Positions 12,004-22,009 are shown, numbered from the stretch's first letter. The stretch: DNA of 64,000 nucleotides from Macrosoma leucophasiata (GCA_036365455.1 JAWQUS010000017.1:8494001-8558000), one strand, 5' to 3'. Notes: generated from the sequence alone by a model not told the origin. Made by a program: numbers and translations.

Positions 12004-12781
12004 AGTGACAAACTCTACAACAAAAACTTAAAAGACTGAAATCGATACAGTAGCGTATCGCGACAGAGATGTGGCTGAAAAGTTGAGGTCCTCAGCTCCC
12101 ATCCAAAATTATCACTATCAATTTCGGAACAACCATTGCTTTGTTGGATTGAATATTGAATCACGGAGAGTGGCCTCTGCCTTCTCCTAAAATCATAAAT
12201 ACAGTCGTAATATGACAAAGTTCACTTAGTGTTTACCTTGAACCTGTCAATTATTAAATTCCTTGCTTTCCCTAGCTATAATTCTGGATCAAACTCCCTT
12301 CTCCTCAAAATTATTTCTGGAGCCGTCACATATTATTAATTGAGTGGGTAAGAAAAAAACAAACTTTTCATTTCCTACCTCCAAGATAACAAAAGAATTA
12401 ATTCATGATGAAAAAGAAAAACTGTTTCCAATGAAGATCGATATTAGATTCCACGTACTTGTAAGATGGGTTCGTGATCCGTTTACAAAGCGGCTACGTG
12501 CAATGCACACGCAGGACAAGCTTATTGTAGAGATGGTTATCAAAGCGGTTCGTTGCAAATAGGTACCCAGAGAAGATTTTCTGGGATTGTACATTACATT
12601 GTGTTCGTTTGTAAGTAACACGAGATGAAAAACACGACGTTGGAAACAACAAGCTGAAAACACGACACCAAATTTCTACGCTATTATGATAATATATTTC
12701 TACTCTATTTTAATATATTTCATATTTCTACTCTATCTTTGGCGGCGTCGTGGGACGGGTTGCTCACTTCTACTCTAAAAT

Positions 12782-13552
12782 GGTCACGATAATCTGTACT
12801 AGATTTTTATTTAAGCTCTCATTTAAAAGAGCTTACTGAGTTTGTTGGGTAGCGGAGTTCTTCTCAGAAGTGACTGCATTTGGAACTCTGCTAAGTGTGT
12901 GTGTATCTTCACGCCAGGTCCCTAACGGGGTAGGCAGAGAGTGTAGAGCGCCAGACATCCCGGTTCTGACAAACCTCTCGTGCCTCGTCTACCTTCATCA
13001 TTCTCTTAATACATGCACGCCGATTCCTAAGACTTTTGACCCCACCATCAGACAGAACTCGACCTATTTGGTCATGGTAGGTCAGCCTTGGTCTTCCTGG
13101 GCCTCTGCAACCATCCACATTCGCATTGTATATCTGTTTAGTCATTCGCTCATTCGACATTCTTTCTATATGCCCGAACCATCGGAGCATGCCTTTTTTC
13201 ATTTTTACACCGATACTATCATTCACACAAAGTCTCTTTCTTACATCTTCATTACGAACGCGATCGGTGAGTGATTTTGACCTCTGGTCATTGTGGTCAT
13301 CACTTAAGATCAATGTGACCTGCAGACTTATTTGCCACTTTTATTACATAAGAAAAAAAGGAAAATTTTGTAAATATTGTATTTTAACGAAGTACTTTAA
13401 ATTCTAATTTTAATTTACTATTCATATTTGTTTTTCTTTTACTATATTATTATGTACCTAATGGTTATTCACTCTAGGTAATTTAAGATTTCTTGACGTT
13501 TTGAAAGTATCCGCAAAGATCTGTTTGAAATATTTTTTTTTCTTTATTTCTT
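12782..13552. repeat. LINE 3'-UTR-like repeat interrupted by RTE and SINE sequence
   Basis: 12782-12898 and 13360-13552 match, in order, the uninterrupted copy at 34880-35219 (CACGATAATCTGTACTAGAT, GTTGGGTAGCGGAGTTCTTC, GGAACTCTGCTAAGTG ... AATTTACTATT, TAATGGTTATT, AAAGATCT). The RTE/SINE block 12899-13359 is therefore a later insertion. Confidence 0.6.
12909..13272 (-). pseudogene. 3' end of an RTE-like LINE (reverse-transcriptase C-terminus)
   Basis: Minus-strand frame with RKRLCVNDSIGVKMKKGMLR, WFGHIERMSNERMTKQIYNA, GCRGPGRPRLTYHDQIGRVL and NRRACIKRMMKVDEAREVCQ up to a stop at 12909. The WFGH-(I/V)-ERM ... G-x-GRPR ... NRRAC-(M/I)-KR-x-MKVDEA signature is the C-terminal tail of insect endonuclease/reverse-transcriptase LINEs. 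Only the last ~120 codons remain. On its 5' side (13273-13360) it is fused to the tail of the SINE-like repeat, and the pair sits inside another repeat (12782-13552). Confidence 0.75.
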
Positions 13553-13571
13553 GCCTATGTCTATGTACACT

Positions 13572-13751
13572 TCTATACTAATATTAGAAAGAGGAACCAT
13601 TCGTGTTTGTGTATGTATGTTTGTAACGTTTTCACACAAAAACTACTAGATTGATTTGAGAAATTCCTTCACCATTAGAAAGCTGCATCTTCCTGCATGC
13701 AGTTGCATGTTACATTCATTGCACCCATGCGAAATCGGGGCGAGCCGCTAG
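13572..13751 (+). mobile_element. Short non-autonomous Helitron
   Basis: 180 bp from TCTATACTAATATTAGAAAG to GGGGCGAGCCGCTAG followed by T. The TC start, CTAG end and internal text (TTTGTAACGTTTTCACACAA, ACTACTAGATTGATTTGAG) fit lepidopteran Helitron-like elements. No coding. Confidence 0.75.
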
Positions 13752-13785
13752 TTATGTATAATTTATTCACTAATAGGGGTTTTTT

Positions 13786-13895
13786 TTAATCTGACCATTT
13801 TTTAAATTTAAATGGTCCGCCAAATGGTAGTGTTCAGCAATATCGTGGTACGGTTAGATGGTACATGGCCCCGTAATTTCTGGCACACAGGTAAA
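13786..13895 (+). mobile_element. LINE-tailed SINE-like repeat, middle fragment
   Basis: AAATGGTAGTGTTCAGCAAT and GGTACATGGCCCCGTAATTT; head and tail absent. Confidence 0.6.
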
Positions 13896-13924
13896 ATAAA
13901 ATAGGTAGGTACGCTTACACTCAC

Positions 13925-14107
13925 AGCCCTACTCTAGGTATTAACACAACACCTGTAATGTACGTGCCGTTGTACATACACAAATACCCAGGCGCGAAAT
14001 AAATACGAGTATCTATAGACATACACACATATTTGTCCCAGTGCGGGGATTAAACCCGCGACCGTGGAATAAAGCGATCGTTTTACACCGCTGTACCAAC
14101 TGTGTCG
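13925..14107 (-). mobile_element. tRNA-headed SINE (GGGACAAATATGTG type)
   Basis: On the minus strand: CAGTTGGTACAGCGGTGTAA (A box), GGTCGCGGGTTTAATCCCCG (B box), CACTGGGACAAATATGTGTG, then GTATTTGTGTATGTACAACG. Classic tRNA-derived SINE order. Confidence 0.75.
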
Positions 14108-14794
14108 TTAAATAATTTAGATCTTAGAGGTTGAAATGCATCTACGTTTGAGATTGGATTCCGGATATTGTTAAGACGCCAATAGGCTGCAGAAGGCCGT
14201 TGTAGGCCGCAGTAGTTACTTACCATCCATGTGAATTGCGTGTTTGTTTGACGCCTTCATTACAAAAAAAACTCTCCTTTTTTCTATTCAGCAAAGAGGT
14301 CTATTTATTTCCTACTTCAATATTGAATTGCTAAAATATGTTTTAGTAAGAATATTTTAATTGAAATTTGGTAGAATTGTAACTCTCTATTATCAGTAGA
14401 CTAAGTTGTGTAGGTTTTTCAAAACAAAAAGTCATATGTATGTTTCATATTTTATTTTTACAGTAATGGCATTGTAATGTCTTTTAGGTACATAAACTTA
14501 TAATTTATATTCACTTACGTACTAACATGATGTGTTCTTCACTTACGTTACCTTAAATTAATATCACGTTATTTATTTTAGAAATATATTTACATTTTGC
14601 GTTTCCATTGAGTATAAAATTTATTAATGAAATTTGCACTGAAAATACATTTGCACATATGGATTGGAAAAGAACAAAAGCAGTATTAACATACGAAGTA
14701 CATAGTGTGCGTTTATGCATTAGTTCAATTTAATTCAATGTATCTTAATAGGTACATACCCTCTTATTCATAAACGTACATTAGACACGTTTTA

Positions 14795-15517
14795 GTGTGC
14801 GTTCCACTAAGCGTTCACAACGATCAAAACGCTCCTTTAGTCGTTCCACATGACGACCGCAGTCGTCGTGGTCGCGGCGTAAACGTCACTCATGACGTCA
14901 TGAATTACGCTCACGCGAAGCTCACGACGACCCATCTAAAAAGGTGGGTCGAAGTGATCGTTGAGAAAATTAGCGGCATTTTCAAAAGTCAAAACATAAA
15001 AAATGGCGACCGTAAAGCTTACGTTATTTCATGCCGAAAAAGATATATTAGTAGAAGTGAATGTTTCTGCAGCGGATGCTCAACGTGCCTCCACAGGTAA
15101 ATATAATTATGTAAAACAAGTTTAGAAAAATTAATTGTAGTTTATAATTAATATACATGTATACCAAACATCCAAGTGCCGCCGCAAAAGACATTTTAAT
15201 TACATTTGAACATAAATTAATTAAATACACCACTGTTATTAAATATCAAAAAATTTAATTATAAATTTTTTCAATATAAATCGATTTAAACGATAATTAA
15301 TTAAGTTTATTTTCAAGGCTTACAGATTATAACCTAACCTCTTAAATCTTTTGCATTTTTATTATTAACTCGCCATTTGTATTATTGACCTCTACGCTCA
15401 AAACGCTCTATAATCCATTCCACTTGAGTTTACGACAGTAACGCTCACAAGCAAGTGGAACGGGAAAAAACTGCGGTCGTGAGCGTGATCGTTGTGAACG
15501 CTTAGTGGAACGCACCC
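14795..15517 (+). mobile_element. TIR DNA transposon (PIF/Harbinger-like?), deletion derivative
   Basis: Ends GTGTGCGTTCCACTAAGCGT and (inverted) GGGTGCGTTCCACTAAGCGT extend for about 33 bp of near-identical inverted repeat. Comparison with the empty site at 52169-52316 shows a TA (or TAG) target duplication. Inside, an ATG at 15003 opens MATVKLTLFHAEKDILVEVN and ends at a good donor (ACAG|gtaaat, 15097), so a 5' coding exon of the parent element may survive. The short duplication and TIR style suggest PIF/Harbinger or Tc1/mariner; not settled. Confidence 0.8.
15003..15096 (+). CDS. Relic 5' coding exon inside the TIR transposon
   Basis: 94 nt from ATG to a splice donor: MATVKLTLFHAEKDILVEVN then VSAADAQRAST. 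It lies in a different frame from the longer 101-codon open frame over the same bases (14795-15100), which starts in the TIR and looks spurious. No matching downstream exon is retained before the right TIR. I do not recognise the protein; an accessory transposon protein is a guess from context. Confidence 0.3.
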
Positions 15518-15625
15518 TAGCTATAGAATGTCTTTGTCAGTTGCATTGTCAAATGTGCAGGATAGAAAAATACAAAAGAGAGATTAGCAACACTTTAGCT
15601 AAAATACGTTTATGAATAAGGGGGT

Positions 15626-16615
15626 TAGTCTTTCAAACATAGCTTAAGTGTTATACAATACTTTGAGCTTAATGTTATGTATAAAATAAATATTTTTGTT
15701 TGAATATTAAAATAATAATTGTAGATCGTAAATATTGTCTGCAACTGCACAACAACGGTAACTGTCGAAGGAAGACGATAATGACTGCTGTTTCATCTCG
15801 GTAACAAACATAAGAATTAAGTCTTGAGCATACCACATACTTACGAGCAAATTATTTATAAATAAACTCTAAAATAATTTACAAAGCGTGGCACTTAAAT
15901 CGCTACCTGCTTATAAGTATGGAAGACTGCATGATTTTGCTGCATAAGGCACAATAATTAGTTCTCGATATATTTATAAGTGTATTCTTTTATATTTATT
16001 ATCTGTATTTACAGTTAAACGGTAGAATAAACAGCGATTCAGTAATTAACTAAAATAACTTTATAAATGAAATCTATATGGCACTATGTGCACTTAGAAT
16101 TTAATATATTTATTTATATTGTATTACGGACGAGATGTCCTAATACATGAAATACTGCCTCAGATGTCATCCACAAATGTACAAGTACAACTCTTATTTA
16201 GCTTAAATTAAGATGCATAATAATTGCCAAGCTATCGTAAACCAAAGATCTATTATGTTAAGACGTTTTTCTTTAGGTCCCGTTTAGAATTTATCCAAAA
16301 AAAATCTACAATAATGTAGAGTTGAAAATTAGGTGACTGCAAATATCGAAATATGTCTTGTTTACCAAATACGTTACAACTAAGAATAATAATGTCTATT
16401 GATACACCTAAATTAAATTCTTTTCAATTTAAATTATTATTTTTATATCACACGTAACATTTACTGACCAAGCAAGTAACTTTGACTAACTTACATTCTA
16501 CTATAAACACAATAATATAATAGGAACTTCAATACGCTATATTTATATCTAAACATTTGTATCAAGCGTCACTACTAAGATATATCACAGAATCCAGAAA
16601 GGAATGGAGAAGATG
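15626..16615 (-). other. Downstream region of hairy (3' UTR and beyond)
   Basis: AT-rich, no gene or repeat recognised. Minus-strand AATAAA-type signals occur near 16113 and 15995 and could end the hairy transcript. Confidence 0.4.
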
Positions 16616-16899
16616 TCACCATGGCCGCCAAGGTTTTTCTTCCGTAGGCTGTCTTCTAGTGACGAGGGCTAAGGGGGCTGGTTCATCAATAGGGGGTGGT
16701 GGGGTACCCCAACCGGAGCTTGCGGGGGAAAAACACCGGGGTTCTGAAGATGCCGAAGAAGTAGCATCTCTCGGCGATAGCGGTATGAGGGTGGGAACTG
16801 TGCCCAAAGTGTTGGCACTGACACCCGCTGGAAGAATAAGAGCGATGTCTCCGTTGGAGAGGCGCGTGGGGACCAACCGTACTCCGGAGCCGGGACCAG
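16616..16899 (-). CDS. hairy: hairy/HES repressor, coding exon 4 (C-terminus, WRPW)
   Basis: Last coding exon of a Hairy/E(spl)-class bHLH-Orange transcriptional repressor. The frame starts after a good acceptor (cttttacttccag) and takes two bases to finish a codon begun in exon 3. It encodes the segment with RLVPTRLSNGDIALILP, a Ser/Pro-rich stretch, and ends in KPWRPW just before TGA. C-terminal WRPW is the diagnostic Groucho co-repressor tether of the family. The open frame runs upstream to 16978, but that part is a SINE inside intron 3 and not coding. Downstream (minus strand) the 3' UTR is AT-rich, with AATAAA-type signals on the minus strand near 16113 and 15995. Identity as a hairy/HES protein is very secure; hairy rather than another HES paralogue is inferred from the bHLH exon. 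Confidence 0.96.
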
Positions 16900-16921
16900 C
16901 TGGAAGTAAAAGTTCGCTTAT

Positions 16922-17222
16922 AATCTTTGCATTATAATGTCCTACAGACTGAATTTCGGTCACGGCAGCAAATCTCAACGGAGACTAGCCAACTGCACGG
17001 GAGATATTAAAGTGCACAAGTGTATACGCAAATACGGGTGCACTCTTTATCCATCACTCTCATAGTCCAGTGGGACGGCAATCCGACACGACCGGATAGA
17101 GATCAGGCGCAGGACCGACGGGTTTACGGGCTCTCCGAGGCACGACCAGACTCCGGTCTACTACTTGGAATTTCAGGACCTCAGACTTCACCATCGCGAT
17201 TGCGACCACTGAGCCAACCAGG
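16922..17222 (-). mobile_element. tRNA-headed SINE in hairy intron 3
   Basis: The minus strand starts GGTTGGCTCAGTGGTCGCAA with a perfect pol III A box (TGGCTCAGTGG, 17216-17206) and a decayed B box. Then come AGAGCCCGTAAACCCGTCGG, CGTGTCGGATTGCCGTCCCA, GTGCACTTTAATATCTCCCG and GCCGTGACCGAAATTCAGTC. I recognise these last blocks as a common lepidopteran SINE. It occupies nearly half of the 625-bp intron. Confidence 0.75.
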
Positions 17223-17524
17223 CTTTGCAAGAATATATCCTCCTAATATGCTGTGTTTGAACAATAACTTGTTGATATGTTCATGTTACATTATTCAATC
17301 CAGCGCTGAGTTTAAACTTTATTAATCAAGTCTTTACACAGATCGGATGTCTAAAAGCTACAGAAATCCATAAATTTTATTACTTATCTATTTTAACTAC
17401 AAAAATATTTGTAAATAGTTATTTGTAATTGAGCTATTATAGCTATAGTCAGTTCTACGTCCCAATGACCAAAACACAATACTGAAAAACACATTAAATT
17501 GTACAGAAACAAAATTATTCTCAC

Positions 17525-17819
17525 CGGATATAAATATAGTTGAATGTTGAGTAGGAGGAACAGTGTCTTCAGTGTCGGACGGCGGCGTGGGTGCGGCCGA
17601 TGGCCTCGTGCCAGGAGTGTTCACACAGCCCTCCAGATGCCGCACCAGTCTCCTCTTCAAGCCACCCTCCATGCCTGGGAACTTGGCCACTTCGGACAAG
17701 CAATGTCGGTAACCAGCTCGGAAGCGGTCCGGGGAGCCGCCTTCTGATCGCAACCCTTCCAGATGTTTCACTGTCATTTCTAGTATGTCCGCCTTCTCTA
17801 ACTTGGAGTGTCGTGCTGG
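17525..17819 (-). CDS. hairy: hairy/HES repressor, coding exon 3 (helix 2 and Orange domain)
   Basis: Exon 3 begins after ttgttacag with PARHSKLEKADILEMTVKHL, the second half of the HLH domain. It continues through the Orange domain (about residues 30-70 of the exon: FRAGYRHCLSEVAKF to LVRHLEGCVN) and a Pro/Ser/Thr-rich linker. It ends at CCG|gtgaga with one base of a codon left over, matching the two bases supplied by exon 4. Length is 295 nt (98 codons plus 1). The Orange domain specifies partner choice and repression in this family. The open frame continues about 100 nt beyond both splice sites into intron, which makes a naive 174-codon ORF; the intron parts have no similarity to the family. 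Confidence 0.96.
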
Positions 17820-18238
17820 CTGTAACAAAAATGTTTGAAATACATTATTAAATACTTGTCTAATTATAATTACGGCATAGAGATAATGTTCTGGGTTCAT
17901 TAAAATATTTTGTATGTTCATTTATTTGTCATTAAAAGCCTGTTGTGTAATATCTACTAAAATATATGTTTGCATTTATTGATAATAGGATTTATTTGAT
18001 CCTGAGTATCATTATTTCATTCAATATTAATATGGATTTAAGATTATAGAATTCGAATCTCAAAACAGCTACCAGTACTTACCTAATATGGATTAATTTC
18101 CACATACCTATATAACTAAAGTTTATTATAATAAATTACTTGTTATCTTATAGCTGTTGAGACAAAGGTTTATCGACCAAGCTCTGACTGTCGACGTTAT
18201 GTTTATCCGGAGTCATTGTAACTTAATGAGACACTTAC

Positions 18239-18334
18239 GTCTTTTTTCATCGCGTCAAGGATAAGCGCCTTGAGTTCGTTTAGACAATTGTTGATACGAG
18301 CCCGCCGACGCTTTTCCATTATCGGCTTATTGCT
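18239..18334 (-). CDS. hairy: hairy/HES repressor, coding exon 2 (basic region and helix 1)
   Basis: A 96-nt, phase 0-0 exon bounded by ctgttacag and GAC|gtaagt. It encodes 32 residues, [16 protein letters not shown] then [16 protein letters not shown]: the basic region with the family-defining proline and HLH helix 1. Joined to exon 3 it gives LDAMKKD-PARHSKLEKAD, the continuous bHLH of hairy. The exon is too short for ordinary ORF detection and was found by following the frame from exon 3. The basic region should bind class C (CACGCG) and N-box DNA sites as a dimer and repress through Groucho. The intron to exon 3 (17820-18238) is 419 bp. Confidence 0.96.
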
Positions 18335-18879
18335 CTGTAACAAGAGATAAAAAACAATTTATTTTTTTTATCGCATAGCACATGGCCGGTGGCAGTAACG
18401 TGATTGGCACCAACGCGCACGTGTTCATAGTTGATAAACAAATCTTTGTTTAGTCAAACAAATATTTATTTAACAGAAATAGGCGAAAGGATGGTGCACA
18501 ATTTGCAGTGACAGTAATTGCACAGTATTTTTTTTCTGCAAATAGTTATACTCGTACATGTAGACAATTAGAGTTCGAGTTACGCATGAGTTAAGTAATG
18601 AGATATTGGCGAACAAAAAGTAACTTAACAGACAAACTAGTAGGCGCATAAAATATTTATGTGTGCCGTCAAAAATTATCGATTAAATTGTTAACCACCG
18701 CGAGACAAATCTATAAAATGTTAATTTAGATCCATGTGATTACAGTAACGAAGTTATCATTTAATGCTGTCGATTTTATTTATTTATTTAATTCACCCTA
18801 AGGCATATTTCTTGTTGACGAAAACCGAATACAGGACCAAACCGTATATTTTTATTTATCGTATAATAAAGATAACGTG

Positions 18880-19095
18880 TATCACGTCAGGCATCATCAC
18901 GATCATCGATTGACAGCGAGAAAGGCGCGTGACAAAGGCATTAATCTCGCGTTACCTACGAGCGGGCTAATGAAGGCGCGTGCGAGTCAAGGTGAAGGTC
19001 GCCCGCCGTGATTGGCGCGACTTGACGCGGCGTCACGCGTGCCACCACCACGTGACGCTTGCCAATGTTAGGCGCCGCGCAGGGCCGCTCGAAGC
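18880..19095. promoter_or_regulatory. Candidate intronic enhancer of hairy: cluster of HES class C sites and an E-box
   Basis: A sharply bounded GC-rich block in intron 1, 546-761 bp upstream of exon 2. It contains CGCGTG at 18926 and 18977, an overlapping CACGCG/CGCGTG palindrome at 19034-19041, and CACGTG at 19049-19054. It is not part of any repeat family seen elsewhere in the window, while AT-rich repeats surround it. Function as a cis-regulatory module is inferred from site clustering and location only; GC content alone raises the chance of these hexamers. Confidence 0.45.
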
Positions 19096-19178
19096 GCCTG
19101 CACTAAAGATGATACAATAGAGCTTATATTTATTTTGCTAGATTTATATTTTTGTAAACTACTTTTTTCCCATTATTT

Positions 19179-19605
19179 ATAACTGGTGGTAGAGTTGTGT
19201 CGGACTCGATGGCACCATTGCATTACCTATTCTATCTTCCGCCACTGTTAGTTACAGTACTCAACAATTAATATTGCACATCGAGCCTGTGAAAGAGACG
19301 ATCGACTCGTTTCGACTTCGTAGAGCGTTATCTCTGTTGCACACTGCCTATGTAAGCACTGGCCACTGACAGTCCGGTATTAGTCAAAACTTGATCAAAG
19401 TGGTCGACAAACGTCAAATAAGTATGATGCGAAAGAAATAACGCTCTACAGACCCGAAATAAGCCGAAGTCTCCTTCCTAGGTTAGATGTGCAATATTTA
19501 TTGTTGAGCACTGTACTATCGTGTTCCGCTTTGATGATAATAATTTATCCCTCATGCGTGGCAATCAATGCCTCTGAATTTTGACCTTCAGTTTTTGTGT
19601 AGATT
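19179..19605 (+). mobile_element. SINE-like repeat split by hairpin MITE copy 1
   Basis: The head AACTGGTGGTAGAGTTGTGT ... GCATTACCTATTCTATCTTC (to 19250) and continuation CTATCGTGTTCCGCTTTGAT ... TTTTGACCTTCAGTTTTTGT (from 19516) belong to one SINE copy. The MITE and its TA duplication lie between. Confidence 0.7.
19255..19513. mobile_element. Hairpin MITE, copy 1 (inserted in a SINE copy)
   Basis: Ends CAGTACTCAACAATTAATAT and (inverted) CAGTGCTCAACAATAAATAT, flanked by TA on both sides (19253-19254, 19514-19515). Subterminal blocks TTGCACATCGA, TTCGACTTCGTAGAGCGTTA and TAACGCTCTACAGACCCGAA make most of the element self-complementary. The flanks are SINE halves (19179-19250 and 19516-19605), so this copy jumped into a SINE. 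Confidence 0.85.
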
Positions 19606-19990
19606 GTATTAGATTGTGTATATTCGTATGATTTTACTAAGAGTACTATAGTATTATTTTTTATTACATACTGAATTAATAGTCATTAACGCCGAAGATA
19701 AAAAGTTTTACAAATAGGTGTTGGCCCTGTATCAAAAACGCGGCTGACCGCCAGACGCCCGAGACACTAGATTGTAAATAATCCTAATTTTGTCAAAAGA
19801 GAAGAATATAAATGCATTATAACTCTACGTAAAGTTATAATAGAAAGTACTCTACTATACGCGGATAAATTTTAATAGTTGTTTTCCCGCAGTTAAAGGT
19901 ATTACCAAGGTACAATCATGTTACTAAACAGTCGATCTATACTATTTTTTTTAACCGAGTTCAAAAAACGTGAAGGTTCTCAATTCGGGT

Positions 19991-19992
<2 letters not shown>

Positions 19993-20040
<48 letters not shown>
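19993..20040. repeat. (TA)n microsatellite
   Basis: About 20 TA units followed by TATG repeats. The translated Tyr-Ile run over it is not a protein. Confidence 0.9.
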
Positions 20041-20046
<6 letters not shown>

Positions 20047-20525
20047 CGCGAATTTCGCCGTGATTTCAAGACTGATTTACGTAATTCTTCTTTTGTTTGA
20101 TGCGGAATAGTTTCGAATTGGTCCCATAAAAAATTGAGTCAGATAGGCCCATCAGTTTTTATTCTAAGAGCATTTTTTTACTTACTTTCACCTCTGACTA
20201 AAGAAATTAGAATAGACGGCGAGTTGTCATACAGTGCGTTGAATCCACTGACGTCCTAGATAGTCCTAATGCGCATGACAACAAGATGACAAAAAGTGAC
20301 AATGACACATTCACTCATCGACGACACAACACAGCTTATTTACTCCTTCGTGGATAATTTTTTTAATTGACTTCGTATAGTCGTGTAATAATTTTGTATC
20401 GACCAACCTAAACTATCTAATGTGATTATCATGAAGCTAAAAGATTCAGATCAGATTTTACAAATGTAACAGATGTGAACATTAATCTTATTGGCAATGC
20501 AGCAATAAACTAAAAAGTATTAAAT

Positions 20526-20991
20526 AAAAATAACTGCGTTAAGAAAAACCGACTTCAAAACTGAAAAGTAAAAAATAATAAAGATTTAATTGTAATTAGG
20601 TATATACTACCTATTATTTATATGTGCTATTTACGAATAGGTTTGAAGTCGGTGCCAAGCCAAAATCACTAAAGTAGGCATTTCATTGTATAAAAACGTA
20701 ACTTCACGCCTGTAATCCCCGAAGGGGTAAGCAGAGGTAAATGCATGAATTCAAGCATACATGCAAACACCTACGATTCGCCGGTTACGTTTTGTGCAGT
20801 GTATTAATTTGCTCGTATTCATATTTAAGTGATTAAAATATAATTATTTGTTTAGGGCTTGGCACCGACTTCAAACCTATTCGTAAATAGCACATATAAA
20901 TAATAGGTAGTATATACCTAATTACAATTAAATCTTTATTATTTTTTACTTTTCTGTTTTGAAGTCGGTTTTTCTTAACGTAGTTATTTTT
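20526..20991. mobile_element. Foldback element with ~136-bp, ~98% identical inverted arms
   Basis: Arm 20526-20661 is inverted at 20856-20991 with only about two mismatches across 136 bp (for example ACTGCG/ACTACG, AACTGAAA/AACAGAAA). Arms run from AAAAATAACT(G/A)CGTTAAG, through AAAAACCGACTTCAAAAC, to GTTTGAAGTCGGTGCCAAG. The ~194-bp loop contains a SINE tail fragment. The AAACCGACTTCAAA motif is common in lepidopteran MITEs as I remember them. The near identity implies recent origin or gene conversion between arms. Confidence 0.85.
20698..20806 (-). mobile_element. SINE tail fragment inside the foldback loop
   Basis: AACTTCACGCCTGTAATCCC, CGAAGGGGTAAGCAGAGGTA and ACACCTACGATTCGCCGGTT match the tail of the SINE at 37346-37580. 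Confidence 0.55.
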
Positions 20992-21803
20992 TGTATTAGT
21001 TGTACCGGGTCACAAGGAAAGTGACACGGCATAACTAACAACTAATTGAGTATGATTATTCATTGTTTTATTTTCACTATATCAACAGTGCACAGTAGTT
21101 TGCGCATTAGTTGAAGTAGGTAGTAGGTACATACCTAGTACCTATTACCACAGCATAAGTAATTTAATAGATACGAATGATTCTCTGAACGTAACGTATG
21201 TACGTTACGTTTAGAGAATCACTATAATTTCTCACACTTTCGAGATTATGGTCATATTTATATATTTTCTTTTACATTTTTAACTTTAACTTTTATACTT
21301 CAAAATTACTGTTGAAAGCAAAACATTCTGTCGTGGGTAAACAACCACTAAAATTTCACCGTACATTTGATCACTGTTGTATTTGATAAAAATAGAATTT
21401 ATCTATAAAATTAACGGTTACTTGACAGATTAACAGCTTGATTAATTTTTATAAGGAGAATAGCTGTTCTAGAGATCTTTGTATTGTCATAGCGTAGCTT
21501 ATTTCCATCCACCACATATGTATAAAAATAACATTTCTAAAAAATATGTGGAGCCTCTATATACCTATTAAAAGATTAGATAGTCCAACATCGATAAAAG
21601 TCAAATGTTTTCTGCAATTTATAAAAGAAATTAACTTGTCCATCAGAATTATTATCAGTGAAATATAAATATTTGCCCGTATGTCTACGATTTAATTCGC
21701 TCCGATGATATTGTGCGGACAAGCGGCTAATTTATTAATTGTACAGTACTTACCCAGAAATTTATTTATTTATTTATTAGCGTTTTCACAATAATACAAA
21801 TAA

Positions 21804-21991
21804 AAAGAAATATTGCATAAAATATCGAGCCTACGAAAGAGACAATCGGCTAATTTCGAGTTCGTCACACAGCCTACGTCAGCCTCGATAGACCGGTATA
21901 GGACAAAACTTGATTAAAATGGTCGACAAACGTCACATAGGTAAGTACGAAAGAGATAACGCTCTACAGACCCGAAATAAGCCGAAGTACT
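21804..21991. mobile_element. Hairpin MITE, copy 2 (both ends eroded)
   Basis: AAGAAATATTGCATAAAATA then TCGAGCCTACGAAAGAGACA and AGATAACGCTCTACAGACCC, ATAAGCCGAAGTAC are colinear with copy 1. Outer ends are missing or altered. A SINE begins 18 bp downstream. Confidence 0.75.
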
Positions 21992-22009
21992 GTAAGTATA
22001 AGTCTACAT

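Larger units (their letters stand above)
14758..15625. mobile_element. TTATTCATAAACG-family MITE interrupted by a TIR transposon
   Basis: The outer ends CTTATTCATAAACGTACATTAG (left) and CTAAAATACGTTTATGAATAAG (right) match the intact 148-bp copy at 52169-52316. The copy here is split at TTTTA|GCTATAG by the 723-bp element 14795-15517. The other half (ctatagaatgtctttgtcag...) resumes exactly afterwards. Confidence 0.85.

Noticed and set aside
12870..13407. 134- and 93-codon plus-strand frames
   Set aside because: Antisense to the RTE-like reverse-transcriptase tail; the minus frame carries the recognised motifs.
16557..16937. 126-codon plus-strand ORF opposite hairy exon 4
   Set aside because: It is an antisense shadow of the WRPW exon plus SINE; no motif and no supported start.
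17397..17921. 174-codon minus-strand ORF taken as a single protein
   Set aside because: Only 17525-17819 resembles the HES family. The two ends are intron sequence beyond clear splice sites, and the N-terminal part has no family similarity.
19918..20100. 60-codon ORF with a Tyr-Ile repeat
   Set aside because: Translation of a TA microsatellite.
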